Part shown: one piece after another, positions 44,204 through 54,031 of the stretch | How positions within the stretch are numbered: the first letter of the stretch is position 1 | Layout: each line of letters starts with the position of its first letter | From: Granulosicoccus sp964594905 | GTDB lineage: Bacteria; Pseudomonadota; Gammaproteobacteria; Granulosicoccales; Granulosicoccaceae | Assembly: GCA_964594905.1 (NCBI GenBank) | Contig: CAZQOI010000001.1 | Coordinates: 1-64,000 of the forward strand | Length of the DNA: 64,000 nucleotides | Reading direction: 5' to 3' | Notes under the pieces: model-generated | The model's database searches: none | Seen by the model: the letters and a program-made list of their open reading frames with translations, nothing else | What the model was told of the DNA's origin: nothing | Translations under genes and position numbers: made by a program

Positions 44204-45451
44204 TCACTGGAGGGATATCGTGTCTGCCTTGAAAGGTAGCAAATTGGCAAGACCTGCGCAGCGTTGCTCCATATAAGGCGTTTCCTCAGCGAGGAAGTTG
44301 GCGATTGCGTCCCTAAATCCACTGTGTGCGATAAAGTGTGCCGAGCGTGTCAAACGCGGCTCAAAGCCACGGGTAATTTTATGTTCACCTTGTGCGCCGG
44401 GCTCAAAGTTTTGAATACCATGCTCAATACAATATTCAATGCCTTGGTAATAACAGGTTTCAAAATGCAGGCTGTTAATGGTACGTCTACACCCCCAAAA
44501 ACGCCCATACAATGTGTGCTCTCCAATAAACATGATTGAGCAGGCGATCGGTTTGTCGGGATTGCTATCCTGCGGGTCGTACGCAAATACGATCAGTACA
44601 TTGTCTCCGAACACCGATCCGATCTCTTGAAAGAAGTTCTCGGTTAACGATGGGTTTCCCCATTTTCGATCAAAGGTTGATTGGTAAAACTCATGTACCC
44701 ATCGCCATTCCTGCTCGCTCAGACTACTACCAATTCTTTGCTCCAGCCGAATGTCAGCCTCACTGACATGGCGCCGTTCTCGGCGAATTGTCTTGCGGCG
44801 CTTTGATGTGCAGGCAGCCAGAAAATCATCGAAGTCGCTGTATCCATGATTGTGCCAATGATATTGACAATCAAGTCGTTTCAAATGATCTGTTGGTACT
44901 GCTACGTTTTCAGGGCTTGTTTCGTTGTCATCGCTGTGCGTTTCAGGAACACGTGCACTTAAAATCTCGCTTTCGCGCTCTGTCAGAAAAAGATAGTGAA
45001 CGCTTGAGTAGCCTTGTGATATTGCAAATTGCCTGACAGCCTGAGCAAGCATCAGTAAGGTGTCGTCGTAGTTCTGATCATGACGAATCAGAACTCTTGG
45101 GCCGGTCGCCGGGGTAAAGGGGATGCTGACGACAAGCTTGGGATAATATTCCATTTGGTTTCGTTCGTAGGCCTCGGCCCATGCCCAGTCGAATACGAAT
45201 TCGCCGTAGGAATTTGTTTTGACATAAGAAGCAATCGCAGCGAGCAACTCGCGATTATTTTCTTCACCCTCCCACAACAGAAAATATCGGGGATACCAGC
45301 CGGTCTGTTTGCCTAGGCAGCCGGTACTGTCCAGAGTGTGCAGGAACTCATAGCGAACGAACGGGTTGCCGTCGTCGTTCAACGCGTTCCAATCAGCAGC
45401 GTTTATAGCTTCAAGAGAATCGCGGACATCGATCTGGATGTTTTGCGTCAT
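44204..45451 (-). CDS. FemAB-like/GNAT N-acyltransferase (DUF482 family)
   Basis: The 415-residue protein matches the DUF482 (FemAB-like, peptidogalycan-type) family: NPFVRYEFLHTLDSTGC near the start, YPKLVVSIPFTPATGPR in the middle, SSVHYLFLTE, and the C-terminal GRFWGCRRTINSLHFETCYYQGIEYCIEHGI with FEPGAQGEHKITRGF. The fold is a double GNAT and the substrate is not established. It is the first gene of a short unit with aat. Confidence 0.85.
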   Translation of the reverse strand: MTQNIQIDVRDSLEAINAADWNALNDDGNPFVRYEFLHTLDSTGCLGKQTGWYPRYFLLWEGEENNRELLAAIASYVKTNSYGEFVFDWAWAEAYERNQMEYYPKLVVSIPFTPATGPRVLIRHDQNYDDTLLMLAQAVRQFAISQGYSSVHYLFLTERESEILSARVPETHSDDNETSPENVAVPTDHLKRLDCQYHWHNHGYSDFDDFLAACTSKRRKTIRRERRHVSEADIRLEQRIGSSLSEQEWRWVHEFYQSTFDRKWGNPSLTENFFQEIGSVFGDNVLIVFAYDPQDSNPDKPIACSIMFIGEHTLYGRFWGCRRTINSLHFETCYYQGIEYCIEHGIQNFEPGAQGEHKITRGFEPRLTRSAHFIAHSGFRDAIANFLAEETPYMEQRCAGLANLLPFKADTISLQ

Positions 45452-45471
45452 AACTTAAACATACGTAAAAG

Positions 45472-46434
45472 TTAGCTACTGAGTTCGTTTGCCTCTAAGT
45501 ATTTTTCCGCGTCCAGTGCTGCCATGCAACCAGTGCCAGCTGAGGTTATGGCCTGACGATAAACATGATCCATGACATCACCAGCGGCAAACACCCCAGG
45601 TACGCTGGTTTCGGTGGCGTTGCCCTCTGAACCGGATTGCACTTTCAAATAGCCATCCTTCATTTCCAATGAATCGACAAAAATACCGGTATTCGGTGTG
45701 TGGCCGATGGCAATAAACACACCCATCAGTTCGATATCTTCTGTGGCACCGCCGTCAACTGCCTTGATGCGCATCCCGGTAACGCCGCTGTCATCGCCAA
45801 GGACCTCTTCGAGTGTGTGATCCCAGCGAATCGTGACATTGCCATTCTTTTCCTTTTCGAACAGTCTGTCTTGCAGGATTTTTTCCGCACGCAGAGAGTC
45901 GCGTCGATGAACGAGAATCACCTCACTGCAAATGTTGGACAAATAGAGCGCTTCTTCAACCGCAGTATTCCCACCACCGATTACTGCAACCTTTTGTTTT
46001 TTATAGAAAAAACCATCACATGTGGCGCATGCTGAGACTCCGCGCCCCTTAAAAGCCTCCTCGGATGGTAAGCCGATATATTTTGCGCTGGCGCCGGTCG
46101 CAATTACCAGTGCATCACAGGTGTATTCGCCGTTGTCACCCGTCAGGGTTAGTGGTCTTTTAGAGAAATCGACCTGGTGAATGTGATCGCTGAGGACTTC
46201 TGTTTCAAATCGCTCGGCGTGTGCCTTGAACCTTTCCATTAGCTCGGGCCCCTGGACTCCCATGGCATCCGCTGGCCAATTGTCGACTTCGGTGGTTGTT
46301 GTCAGTTGTCCCCCTGGTTCCATTCCAGTGACCAGTACGGGATTTAGATTTGCTCGGGCGGCATAAACGGCGGCGGTATACCCCGCTGGTCCGGAGCCCA
46401 GGATGAGTAATTTGCAATGACGAGTATCGGACAT
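45472..46434 (-). CDS. trxB: thioredoxin reductase
   Basis: TrxB passes electrons from NADPH through FAD to thioredoxin. From ATG 46434 (MSDTRHCKLLILGSGPAGY) the protein has 320 residues, the normal length, with FAD motif GSGPAGYTAA, redox-active CATC in VSACATCDGFF, NADPH motif GGGNTAVEEALYL and the C-terminal FAASGD-type GVFAAGDVMDH. The same frame runs 112 codons further upstream, but that part is the shadow of the divergent ftsK start. Confidence 0.95.
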   Translation of the reverse strand: MSDTRHCKLLILGSGPAGYTAAVYAARANLNPVLVTGMEPGGQLTTTTEVDNWPADAMGVQGPELMERFKAHAERFETEVLSDHIHQVDFSKRPLTLTGDNGEYTCDALVIATGASAKYIGLPSEEAFKGRGVSACATCDGFFYKKQKVAVIGGGNTAVEEALYLSNICSEVILVHRRDSLRAEKILQDRLFEKEKNGNVTIRWDHTLEEVLGDDSGVTGMRIKAVDGGATEDIELMGVFIAIGHTPNTGIFVDSLEMKDGYLKVQSGSEGNATETSVPGVFAAGDVMDHVYRQAITSAGTGCMAALDAEKYLEANELSS

Positions 46435-46603
46435 GGGAAAGCTGGCTACACTTGTTTGTTGAGACGGCGATATTAACGGATTTACACCGTTAACAACGGT
46501 TGCTTTCACAGTAAGCGATAATCGGTCTGCTACACTTTTCCGACGCGCCATGTAACCCGGTGGTGGCGCATCGGATGTAACTTCTCGACGACCCCAATCA
46601 GGA

Positions 46604-49528
46604 TTGGTTTTGGCCCAAGCTACAAAAAAGCGCTCAGCGGCGGCTCGCCGCAAGAAAACCTCGGCGCGCGCCAAGACGACTCGAAGCAAATCCTCAGCAC
46701 GGCTTGCCCGAGGTAAGGCGAGCTCACGCGGTGTCCGAGGTGCTGTCTCTGGCAGTGCAGCCCGATCCAAAGCCGCGGCTGGATCATCGCTGGCGAATGT
46801 TCATGCGGTTAATCAGCTGAGCCGATTGCTACGCGAAGTTGGCGGGATCGTTTGTGTATTTGCGGCAATTATCGGCGTTTTGTCGCTGATCACCTTTCAC
46901 GTCAATGATCCCGGATGGTCGCATACGGGTGCGGGTGGCAATATTAATAACAGCGTTGGCCGAGCGGGTGCTTGGTTTGCCGATGTGAGCTTGTCACTGT
47001 TTGGTTATATGGCCTACCTGATACCTGCGGTTTTAGCTGTTTGTGGCTGGCTTTTGTTTCGTGATTACAAGCGATCGCCTACAGCCTATCGTCCATTCGT
47101 TTTCATACGGGTCATCGGTATTACTTTAATGCTGATTGCAGCGAGTGGTCTTGCAGATCTGCATTTCGGTGTATCAGAGGGGGCGTTACCTCGCGGGACC
47201 TTTGGCGGCGGCATTTTAGGTACTGCAGTTGCCTGGCGCTTGGTTGCCTATTTGCATCATTTGGGCACCACATTAATACTGCTGGCGGTTTTCTTCTGCT
47301 CTCTGACCTTGGCATTTGGAACCTCATGGATTCAACTGATTGAATCGCTGGGCGGTGCGGTGGTTGGAGTCTGGGAGCGCATTACGGGCGGACTCTCCAA
47401 AGCTTCCGCAGCGCGTGATGAGAAAGCGAAAATTCGTGAAGCCGACAGAGCCCGGGAGGCTCGCCTTTCGCCCCGTCAGTCGGCATCAATTGAAGGTAGT
47501 GGGGCGCTGGCCGCGCAACTCGCAGGTCGAGCAGTTGAACTTGATTCTGCGCCGGCTCAGGGACCGCTGAGCGGTCTATTAGGAAAGCTTGGATCCGGTG
47601 CCTTATCAGGTTCTCGTAAAGCCATTGCCGGTGTTCGTAAAGTTGGAGACTCTGTCAAGCCTGGTGGTCATTCAGTGCGGTTCGATCAGCTTGCTGAATC
47701 TATGGACGAGGCTGATGCATTGCTGGCTGACGCACGATCACGGGAAAACCATCGAGACGACATCGACCTTGAATCTTTGGACACCTTTGATGCTGATAAC
47801 CCTGCCAAGTCTGCGCTGAAAAGAGCAGCAACAACGGCTGTTGCAAAGCAACAAACTGATAAATCAAATGCCGACTCCAATGACAACGCACTGAAAGCTG
47901 ATAGCCGCGCATCCGCAAAACTGGCACCTGTGCCTGCAGAGGTCACGCCACCACCAGCAAAGAAGAAGATAGCGATAAAGCAGCGCGTACCCAAAGATCA
48001 AAAGCAAACAAAGCTGTTTCTCGATGTGCCGGATTCAGACTTGCCACCGCTGTCTTTGCTCGATGCTCCCGAGCCACAGCGAGCAGGTTTCACTGATGTG
48101 GAATTAGAAGCTCTTTCGCGATTACTTGAAGAAAAGCTGGCTGAATTTCGTATTACTGTTGAAGTTGTCGCAGTACACCCAGGTCCCGTTATCACACGAT
48201 TTGAAATGCAGTTAGCGCCGGGTATCAAGGCGAGCCGAATAACCGGTCTGTCTCAGGATATTGCGCGTTCCATGTCGCTGGTCAGTGTGCGGGTTGTCGA
48301 AGTCATTGCAGGTCGGTCGACGATCGGCATTGAGGTCCCCAACGATCATCGTGAAATCGTGCAACTCAGTGAGATGATTCAATCGGCGGAGTATGCCGAG
48401 AAGTCATCTCCGTTGACTCTAGCCTTAGGCAAGGACATCAGTGGCCAGTCGGTAACCGCGGATCTTGGGCGTATGCCACACCTGCTGGTTGCGGGTACTA
48501 CGGGTTCGGGAAAGTCGGTCGCAGTCAACTCTATGTTGATCAGCCTTCTCTATAAAGCGACGGCAAAAGATGTGCGTTTGATCCTGATTGATCCAAAGAT
48601 GCTCGAACTTAATGTCTACGATGGTATTCCGCATCTTTTGGCGCCGGTTGTGACTGACATGAAAGAAGCGTCAAATGCATTGCGCTGGTGTGTTGGTGAG
48701 ATGGAACGACGCTACACGGTCATGGCAGCGCTTAAGGTGCGCAATATAGCGGGCTACAATAAAAAAGTTAAAGAAGCGATCAAGTTGGGTACACCAATTG
48801 TTGATCCGCTCTATCAGGCTGAGTTGTCGCTGAACCCGACAGAAGCACCGCCAACATTGGAGCCCATGCCGTTTATCGTTGTTGTCGTTGATGAATTTGC
48901 CGACATGATGATGCAGGTTGGCAAGAAAGCAGAAGAGCTCATTGCTCGTATTGCACAAAAGGCGCGAGCTGCTGGTATTCATCTTATTCTTGCGACGCAG
49001 CGTCCGTCAGTCGATGTCATCACCGGCTTGATCAAGGCAAACGTACCAACGCGTATTGCCTTTCAGGTTTCATCCAAAGTTGATTCAAGAACCATCATTG
49101 ACCAAGGTGGTGCTGAGTCCCTCCTTGGGCACGGTGACATGTTGTATCTACCGCCAGGAACTGCTTTACCGAATCGCGTGCATGGAGCATTTGTCGATGA
49201 CCATGAAGTACAGAATGTTATCGCGCATATCAAACAGACTGGCGAGCCAAACTATATCGAAGAGATACTGCAGGAAAACACGGTGATGATTCCGGGTATC
49301 TCAGGTGGTGAGGCAGGTGGTAGTGGTGGTGAGATGGACGCTTTATACGATCAGGCCGTAGCGGTTGTCACCGAATCACGTAAAGCCTCTATATCGTATG
49401 TACAGCGGCGCTTGAAAATCGGTTACAACCGAGCGGCGCGAATGGTCGAGGAAATGGAGGCAGCTGGAGTAGTTAGTCAGGTTACTTCTAACGGTACTCG
49501 AGAAGTACTGGCTCCGCCACCTGTCTAA
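46604..49528 (+). CDS. ftsK: DNA translocase FtsK
   Basis: FtsK pumps DNA at the division septum and aids dimer resolution. A Lys/Arg/Ala/Ser-rich cytosolic head (1-65) precedes about four membrane helices (80-245), a linker (250-470), and the motor with Walker A GTTGSGKSVAVN and Walker B FIVVVVDEFADMMM. The C-terminal gamma domain (YVQRRLKIGYNRAARMVEEME) binds KOPS-like sites. At 974 residues it is a medium-linker form. TTG 46604 or TTG 46610 (six bases after CAGGA) is the start. Confidence 0.94.
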   Translation: MVLAQATKKRSAAARRKKTSARAKTTRSKSSARLARGKASSRGVRGAVSGSAARSKAAAGSSLANVHAVNQLSRLLREVGGIVCVFAAIIGVLSLITFHVNDPGWSHTGAGGNINNSVGRAGAWFADVSLSLFGYMAYLIPAVLAVCGWLLFRDYKRSPTAYRPFVFIRVIGITLMLIAASGLADLHFGVSEGALPRGTFGGGILGTAVAWRLVAYLHHLGTTLILLAVFFCSLTLAFGTSWIQLIESLGGAVVGVWERITGGLSKASAARDEKAKIREADRAREARLSPRQSASIEGSGALAAQLAGRAVELDSAPAQGPLSGLLGKLGSGALSGSRKAIAGVRKVGDSVKPGGHSVRFDQLAESMDEADALLADARSRENHRDDIDLESLDTFDADNPAKSALKRAATTAVAKQQTDKSNADSNDNALKADSRASAKLAPVPAEVTPPPAKKKIAIKQRVPKDQKQTKLFLDVPDSDLPPLSLLDAPEPQRAGFTDVELEALSRLLEEKLAEFRITVEVVAVHPGPVITRFEMQLAPGIKASRITGLSQDIARSMSLVSVRVVEVIAGRSTIGIEVPNDHREIVQLSEMIQSAEYAEKSSPLTLALGKDISGQSVTADLGRMPHLLVAGTTGSGKSVAVNSMLISLLYKATAKDVRLILIDPKMLELNVYDGIPHLLAPVVTDMKEASNALRWCVGEMERRYTVMAALKVRNIAGYNKKVKEAIKLGTPIVDPLYQAELSLNPTEAPPTLEPMPFIVVVVDEFADMMMQVGKKAEELIARIAQKARAAGIHLILATQRPSVDVITGLIKANVPTRIAFQVSSKVDSRTIIDQGGAESLLGHGDMLYLPPGTALPNRVHGAFVDDHEVQNVIAHIKQTGEPNYIEEILQENTVMIPGISGGEAGGSGGEMDALYDQAVAVVTESRKASISYVQRRLKIGYNRAARMVEEMEAAGVVSQVTSNGTREVLAPPPV

Positions 49529-49616
49529 AACGTAAACACCATTCCTGAATTTTTGTGTTTTGGTAGACTCAATTCTTGCATCGTTATTGCGGTGCTGAAT
49601 ATCCTGGAGCCTGACC

Positions 49617-50249
49617 TTGTCTAGTTTTCACTATCTTAGAGATTGCCTGCTGGCCGTCTTCGTTGCTACCTTTGCTGCGTTGCCGGCACATGCCGCCGAG
49701 GATTTACAAAGTGTGATTTCGAGTCTGGATTCGTTTTCGGCCAACTTTGAACAAACACTTTATGGGGCTGACTCAGAGGCCTTGCAAACGTCGCGTGGAA
49801 TCGTTGCGCTGAAACGTCCGGGTCGCTTCAATTGGCAGTACACCGATCCGGCCAATCAGGAAATCATTGCCGATGGCAAACGCATCTGGTTATATGACAA
49901 AGAGCTTGAACAAGTAACGGTCAATCAAATTGACGATCGAGTAGCCGGCACACCATTTGTCTTGTTGATGGGTAGCGCTCCGCTAGCTGACACCTTCAGC
50001 GTGAAGTCTCTTGGTGAATCCGATGGTATCGACTGGCATGAATTAACACCCAAAGACCTGGACGGCGACTTTGAACTGGTTTTTATTGGGCTACGTGGTA
50101 AGTCTCTGGCTGCGATGGAATTACGCGATAACTTTGGCCAGGCAACACAGATACTGTTTACAGATTTCGAAGCTAACGCAGATTTGGACGATTCCCTTTT
50201 TGTGTTCAACACGCCTGAAGGTGTAGACGTCATCGGATTGGATGAGTAG
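49617..50249 (+). CDS. lolA: outer-membrane lipoprotein carrier protein LolA
   Basis: LolA ferries lipoproteins across the periplasm from LolCDE to LolB. The 210-residue protein has a Sec signal ending at HAAED, then SLDSFSANFEQTLYG, KRPGRFNWQYTDP and KRIWLYDKELEQVTV, all typical. The TTG start at 49617 follows CTGGAG. Its end overlaps rarA by 8 bases; lolA-rarA linkage is conserved. Confidence 0.94.
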   Translation: MSSFHYLRDCLLAVFVATFAALPAHAAEDLQSVISSLDSFSANFEQTLYGADSEALQTSRGIVALKRPGRFNWQYTDPANQEIIADGKRIWLYDKELEQVTVNQIDDRVAGTPFVLLMGSAPLADTFSVKSLGESDGIDWHELTPKDLDGDFELVFIGLRGKSLAAMELRDNFGQATQILFTDFEANADLDDSLFVFNTPEGVDVIGLDE

Positions 50250-51588
50250 GGACGGCGAGCTGTTTTCGGCAGCAGACGATGATTTAAGCTTTCGGCCTCT
50301 GGCTGATCGTCTCCGACCGGCAACGCTCGATGAGTTTGTTGGTCAAACTCATCTCTTGAGTACTGAGAGCAGCTTGCGTCAAGCGCTCGAAAAAAACCGA
50401 TTGCATTCCATGGTGTTCTGGGGCCCACCTGGCACAGGTAAAACAACCCTGGCGCGAATGATTGCCAGCCACTGCGATGCGACCTTCATGAGTATTTCGG
50501 CGGTTCTCGCTGGCGTTAAGGATATCCGCGAACGTGTCGCTGAGGCGCGTGATCGCTTGACCCAAACAGGACAACGTAGTGTTCTGTTTGTCGATGAGGT
50601 ACATCGTTTTAACAAAGCTCAGCAAGATGCTTTTTTACCGCACATCGAAGACGGCACCTTGTTTTTTGTAGGCGCCACGACTGAGAATCCGTCTTTTGAA
50701 TTGAACAACGCCTTGCTCTCGCGAGTCCGTGTTTATGTCCTCAAGCATTTGCAGCAGGAGGACCTTCGCAGAATCATTGATCGAGCGCTGAATGACCACG
50801 TCAAAGGGCTCGGTGCCAGAAATATTGAAATGGCGGATGAGCACCGGGATTTGCTTGCAGCGACTGCTGACGGAGATGCGAGACACGTATTGGTCTTACT
50901 TGAACTTGCGGCTGATTGCGCACGAAGTGAGGGTGATCGTCTCATTATTGATGAAGCAGTCATACTGGAGGTCACTCGAGACTCATTGCGGCAGTTTGAT
51001 AAGGGTGGGGATCAGTTTTATGATCAAATCTCAGCGCTGCACAAATCCATGCGTGGATCAGATCCTGATGCCGCTCTCTATTGGTATTGCCGGATGCTGG
51101 ATGGTGGTTGTGACCCTCTGTATATCGCGCGTCGCGTCTTGCGTTTTGCCAGCGAAGATATTGGTAATGCTGACCCTCGCGCGGCACAACTCGCATTGTA
51201 TGCATGGGATAGTTATGCTCGCCTTGGCAGTCCGGAAGGGGAGCTGGCACTGGCACATGCCATCGTATTTTCAAGTGTTGCACCTAAAAGTAATGCTGTT
51301 TATTCAGCATTTAAATCTGCCATGAAATTTGTACGAGAAAATGGAACGGCGCCAGTACCTATGCATCTGCGTAATGCACCTACCAAGCTGATGAGCGAGC
51401 TTGGACATGGCGATGGTTATCGTTACGCACACGATGAGATTGATGGATTTGCGGCAGGTGCGAGATATTTACCTGATACTGTGCCGGATGCACTGTTTTA
51501 CGAGCCTTTAGAGCGTGGGCTGGAAATAAAGATCAGCGAGCGTCTTAATGAGCTCCGACAACTCAATAAAGAAGCCAAAAAAACATGA
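50242..51588 (+). CDS. rarA: replication-associated recombination protein A (AAA+ ATPase)
   Basis: RarA acts at stalled replication forks. The 448-residue protein has PLADRLRPATLDEFVGQTHLL, Walker A GPPGTGKTT, Walker B FVDEVHRFNKAQQDAFLP and the sensor GATTENPSFELNNALLSR, then the MgsA C-terminal domain with SDPDAALYWYCRMLDGG and EDIGNADPRA. It is followed by a GNAT gene with an ATGA overlap. Confidence 0.95.
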   Translation: MSRDGELFSAADDDLSFRPLADRLRPATLDEFVGQTHLLSTESSLRQALEKNRLHSMVFWGPPGTGKTTLARMIASHCDATFMSISAVLAGVKDIRERVAEARDRLTQTGQRSVLFVDEVHRFNKAQQDAFLPHIEDGTLFFVGATTENPSFELNNALLSRVRVYVLKHLQQEDLRRIIDRALNDHVKGLGARNIEMADEHRDLLAATADGDARHVLVLLELAADCARSEGDRLIIDEAVILEVTRDSLRQFDKGGDQFYDQISALHKSMRGSDPDAALYWYCRMLDGGCDPLYIARRVLRFASEDIGNADPRAAQLALYAWDSYARLGSPEGELALAHAIVFSSVAPKSNAVYSAFKSAMKFVRENGTAPVPMHLRNAPTKLMSELGHGDGYRYAHDEIDGFAAGARYLPDTVPDALFYEPLERGLEIKISERLNELRQLNKEAKKT

Positions 51589-52076
51589 CGGCCGTAAAAT
51601 TTGTGAAGCTTGATTATTCCAATGAGCAAGATGGTCTAACTCTGGTGAAGATGCTCGATAACTATGCCCGAGATCCGATGGGTGGTGGCGAGCCATTAAG
51701 CGAGTACACGCGCGAGAATTTACCTACGGCGATGGCGGCAACCCCCGGTGCTTTTTCAATAGTGGGTTACCTTGAAGATTCACCGGTTGCCTTGGCAAAT
51801 TGCTTTACTGCTTTGTCTACGTTTGCCTGTAAGCCCTTGGTTAATATTCATGACTTGGCAGTAGTTGATGCAGTCCGTGGTCAGGGCGTCGGCACGGGGC
51901 TTTTGGAGGCGGTTGAGCAGGAAGCTCGATTACTTGGTTGTTGCAAAGTGACCTTGGAAGTCTTGTCCGGGAACAAACCTGCCAGGGCCGCCTATGAGAA
52001 GTTTGGTTTCGAGGCCTACACACTGGACGATACAACGGGTGATGCCTTGTTTTTACAAAAGAAGCTTATCGGATGA
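51585..52076 (+). CDS. GNAT-family N-acetyltransferase
   Basis: This 163-residue enzyme has the acetyl-CoA motif VRGQGVGTGLLEAVEQEAR and a C-terminal KPARAAYEKFGFEAYTL segment, both typical of GNAT folds. The acceptor is unknown. It overlaps rarA and the RluA-like gene by four bases on each side, so lolA to the kinase gene appears to be one operon. Confidence 0.88.
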   Translation: MTAVKFVKLDYSNEQDGLTLVKMLDNYARDPMGGGEPLSEYTRENLPTAMAATPGAFSIVGYLEDSPVALANCFTALSTFACKPLVNIHDLAVVDAVRGQGVGTGLLEAVEQEARLLGCCKVTLEVLSGNKPARAAYEKFGFEAYTLDDTTGDALFLQKKLIG

Positions 52077-53026
52077 GCGATGTGCCAGTCAGCGACACTC
52101 CTGTTTCGCTAACGATTCCTATTCAGGGTACGAAGCAAAAAACTGTAAGGGGTTTGGTAGCAGGAGCACTTAAAGATGATATTGACCCTGCGATAGATAA
52201 AGAACATGAGGAGACCGTTGGTGATAGTCGAACCCTCTTAGAGCAGGCAATTGATAATGCTGATGTGTTGAAGTTGAGCATAGATGAAGCGACAATTGTC
52301 GATGCTGCGAACAAGGGTGCGGCATGGATACGTACACGCCATACCGAATCGGTCAGTAGCCGCCCGGTGAGAATTCGAGACCTGCGAATCTCGAATGAGA
52401 AACCCGCTGAGCTTTTACTCAATATCAATTCGTCAGTGCTTGCGTCTAAACCTCAGGCAATCAGTCTTGTACGAGAAGAAAAAAATTACAGCATCTGGTT
52501 CAAGCCAGCCGGAATGCTTTGCCAGGGAACACGCTGGGGAGATCATTGTAGTTTGGCACGCATTGTCGAGTGTGAGGCAGGACGCCCAGTACACGTAGTG
52601 CACAGACTGGACAAAGCGGCATCCGGTTTGATTCTGCTGGCTCATACCCGTCCCGCAGCCAAGGCGCTATCAACTTTGTTTGCGGCTCGTCAGGTGCGTA
52701 AGATCTATCGCGCCACCGTTCATGGAAAAATTACCTTGTCACTGCCGCATAACATTGATGATGCTATCGATGGAAAGCAGGCAAAAACGATTATTCTGTC
52801 GGGCGAGAACCACGAGACTAATGACACGTCGACTCTATTGGTGCAAATTGAAACAGGTCGTAAGCACCAGATCAGGCAACATCTATCTCAATTAGGTTTG
52901 CCGATTGTTGGTGATCGCCTGTTTGACTCTGAGCGTGAACACTCATCTGACCTACAGTTAACTGCTATTGAATTAGGTTTTATCTGCCCATTCGCCGGGA
53001 ATGAAATTCTGGTTCGTTGTGATTAA
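52073..53026 (+). CDS. RluA-family pseudouridine synthase with N-terminal extension
   Basis: The 317-residue protein has the catalytic motif VHRLDKAASGLILLA with the essential Asp, and GRKHQIRQHLSQLGLPIVGD near the end. The motif reads HRLDKAASG, whereas the family usually has HRLDxxTSG. An N-terminal extension (1-60) without recognised motifs precedes an S4-like region (about 75-120). It should convert specific uridines in RNA to pseudouridine; the target is unknown. Confidence 0.88.
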   Translation: MSDVPVSDTPVSLTIPIQGTKQKTVRGLVAGALKDDIDPAIDKEHEETVGDSRTLLEQAIDNADVLKLSIDEATIVDAANKGAAWIRTRHTESVSSRPVRIRDLRISNEKPAELLLNINSSVLASKPQAISLVREEKNYSIWFKPAGMLCQGTRWGDHCSLARIVECEAGRPVHVVHRLDKAASGLILLAHTRPAAKALSTLFAARQVRKIYRATVHGKITLSLPHNIDDAIDGKQAKTIILSGENHETNDTSTLLVQIETGRKHQIRQHLSQLGLPIVGDRLFDSEREHSSDLQLTAIELGFICPFAGNEILVRCD

Positions 53027-53999
53027 GTTGCAAACTTCCTGGCGCAAAAAAATTGAATCGGCTGTCAACGCAAGCATCATTCAAACTGAGTTAATACAAA
53101 GTGTTTGGAGTGATTACGGGAAATTACTGCGTATTCACTTCGATAAGCCAGATCAGCCCGCGTTGGTAGTCAAGGCGATACAGCCACCAGATCAGCAAAA
53201 TCACCCGCGTGGTTGGCAGTCTATTTTCGCCCATCAACGTAAGCTTAAATCCTATCAGGTGGAAGCCTGCTGGTATGAGCTTTATGCATCTGAGACGCGC
53301 GAGTGTGTGGCGGTGCCCAAGCCCTTTTTGGTTCATCAGGATGCTGACGGATGTTTGCTGGTACTGGAAGATCTTGATGCACAGTACCCACAACGCATGA
53401 CCGCATCGCTCAGAAATCGAGCTTGCCTCGCCGCGTTGGAGTGGTTAGCTCAATTCCATGCTTTGCATCTTGGGCATAGTGGGGAGGGTTTATGGGATAC
53501 CGGCTGTTATTGGCATCTGGATACACGTCCTGATGAATGGTCTGCGATGAACGAGTGTTTGCTGAAAACACAAGCAACTGCTATCGACAGGGAACTCAGC
53601 GATTGTGAATTGTCTACGCTGGTACATGGTGATGCAAAAGCTGCTAATTTTTGTCTGTCGGAAGATGGGCAATCTGTTGCGGCGGTCGATTTTCAGTATG
53701 TCGGGCGAGGGTGTGGAATCCGTGACGTTGCCTACTTTCTCGGTAGCTGTCTGAACGATGACGGGCTTTACGAGCAAAGTGATTTGCTTCTAGATCATTA
53801 CTTCGCAGTATTTCGAAGCGCTTTAGAGTCCTCTTACGAAAGTAGTCGCCTTCACAGTTTAGAGCAACGTTGGCGAGGTCTATATCCCTTTGCCTGGGCT
53901 GATTTCCAGCGATTCATGCTTGGCTGGGCGCCTGAGCATGTCAAACTTAACGACTATTCAAATGAGCAAACTGGCATAGCTTTGCAGATCATCGGATAG
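53019..53999 (+). CDS. aminoglycoside-phosphotransferase-like (EcKinase-type) kinase
   Basis: This protein of about 326 residues has the kinase-like core VVKAIQPP (candidate ATP Lys), LLVLEDLD, LVHGDAKAANFCL (catalytic loop, HGD) and VAAVDFQYVGRGCGIRDVAYFLGS (metal-binding Asp). It fits the APH/choline-kinase superfamily of small-molecule kinases, closest to the EcKinase/DUF1679 branch. The substrate is unknown. GTG 53019 is preferred to ATG 53001; both overlap the pseudouridine synthase gene. Confidence 0.75.
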   Translation: MIKLQTSWRKKIESAVNASIIQTELIQSVWSDYGKLLRIHFDKPDQPALVVKAIQPPDQQNHPRGWQSIFAHQRKLKSYQVEACWYELYASETRECVAVPKPFLVHQDADGCLLVLEDLDAQYPQRMTASLRNRACLAALEWLAQFHALHLGHSGEGLWDTGCYWHLDTRPDEWSAMNECLLKTQATAIDRELSDCELSTLVHGDAKAANFCLSEDGQSVAAVDFQYVGRGCGIRDVAYFLGSCLNDDGLYEQSDLLLDHYFAVFRSALESSYESSRLHSLEQRWRGLYPFAWADFQRFMLGWAPEHVKLNDYSNEQTGIALQIIG

Positions 54000-54031
54000 A
54001 GCGAATAAACCGCAATCCAGTGGTCTCGCGA

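Noticed and set aside
46435..46770. 112-codon N-terminal extension of thioredoxin reductase
   Set aside because: TrxB is about 320 residues and begins at the FAD motif; the extension mirrors the Lys/Arg/Ala-rich ftsK start on the other strand.
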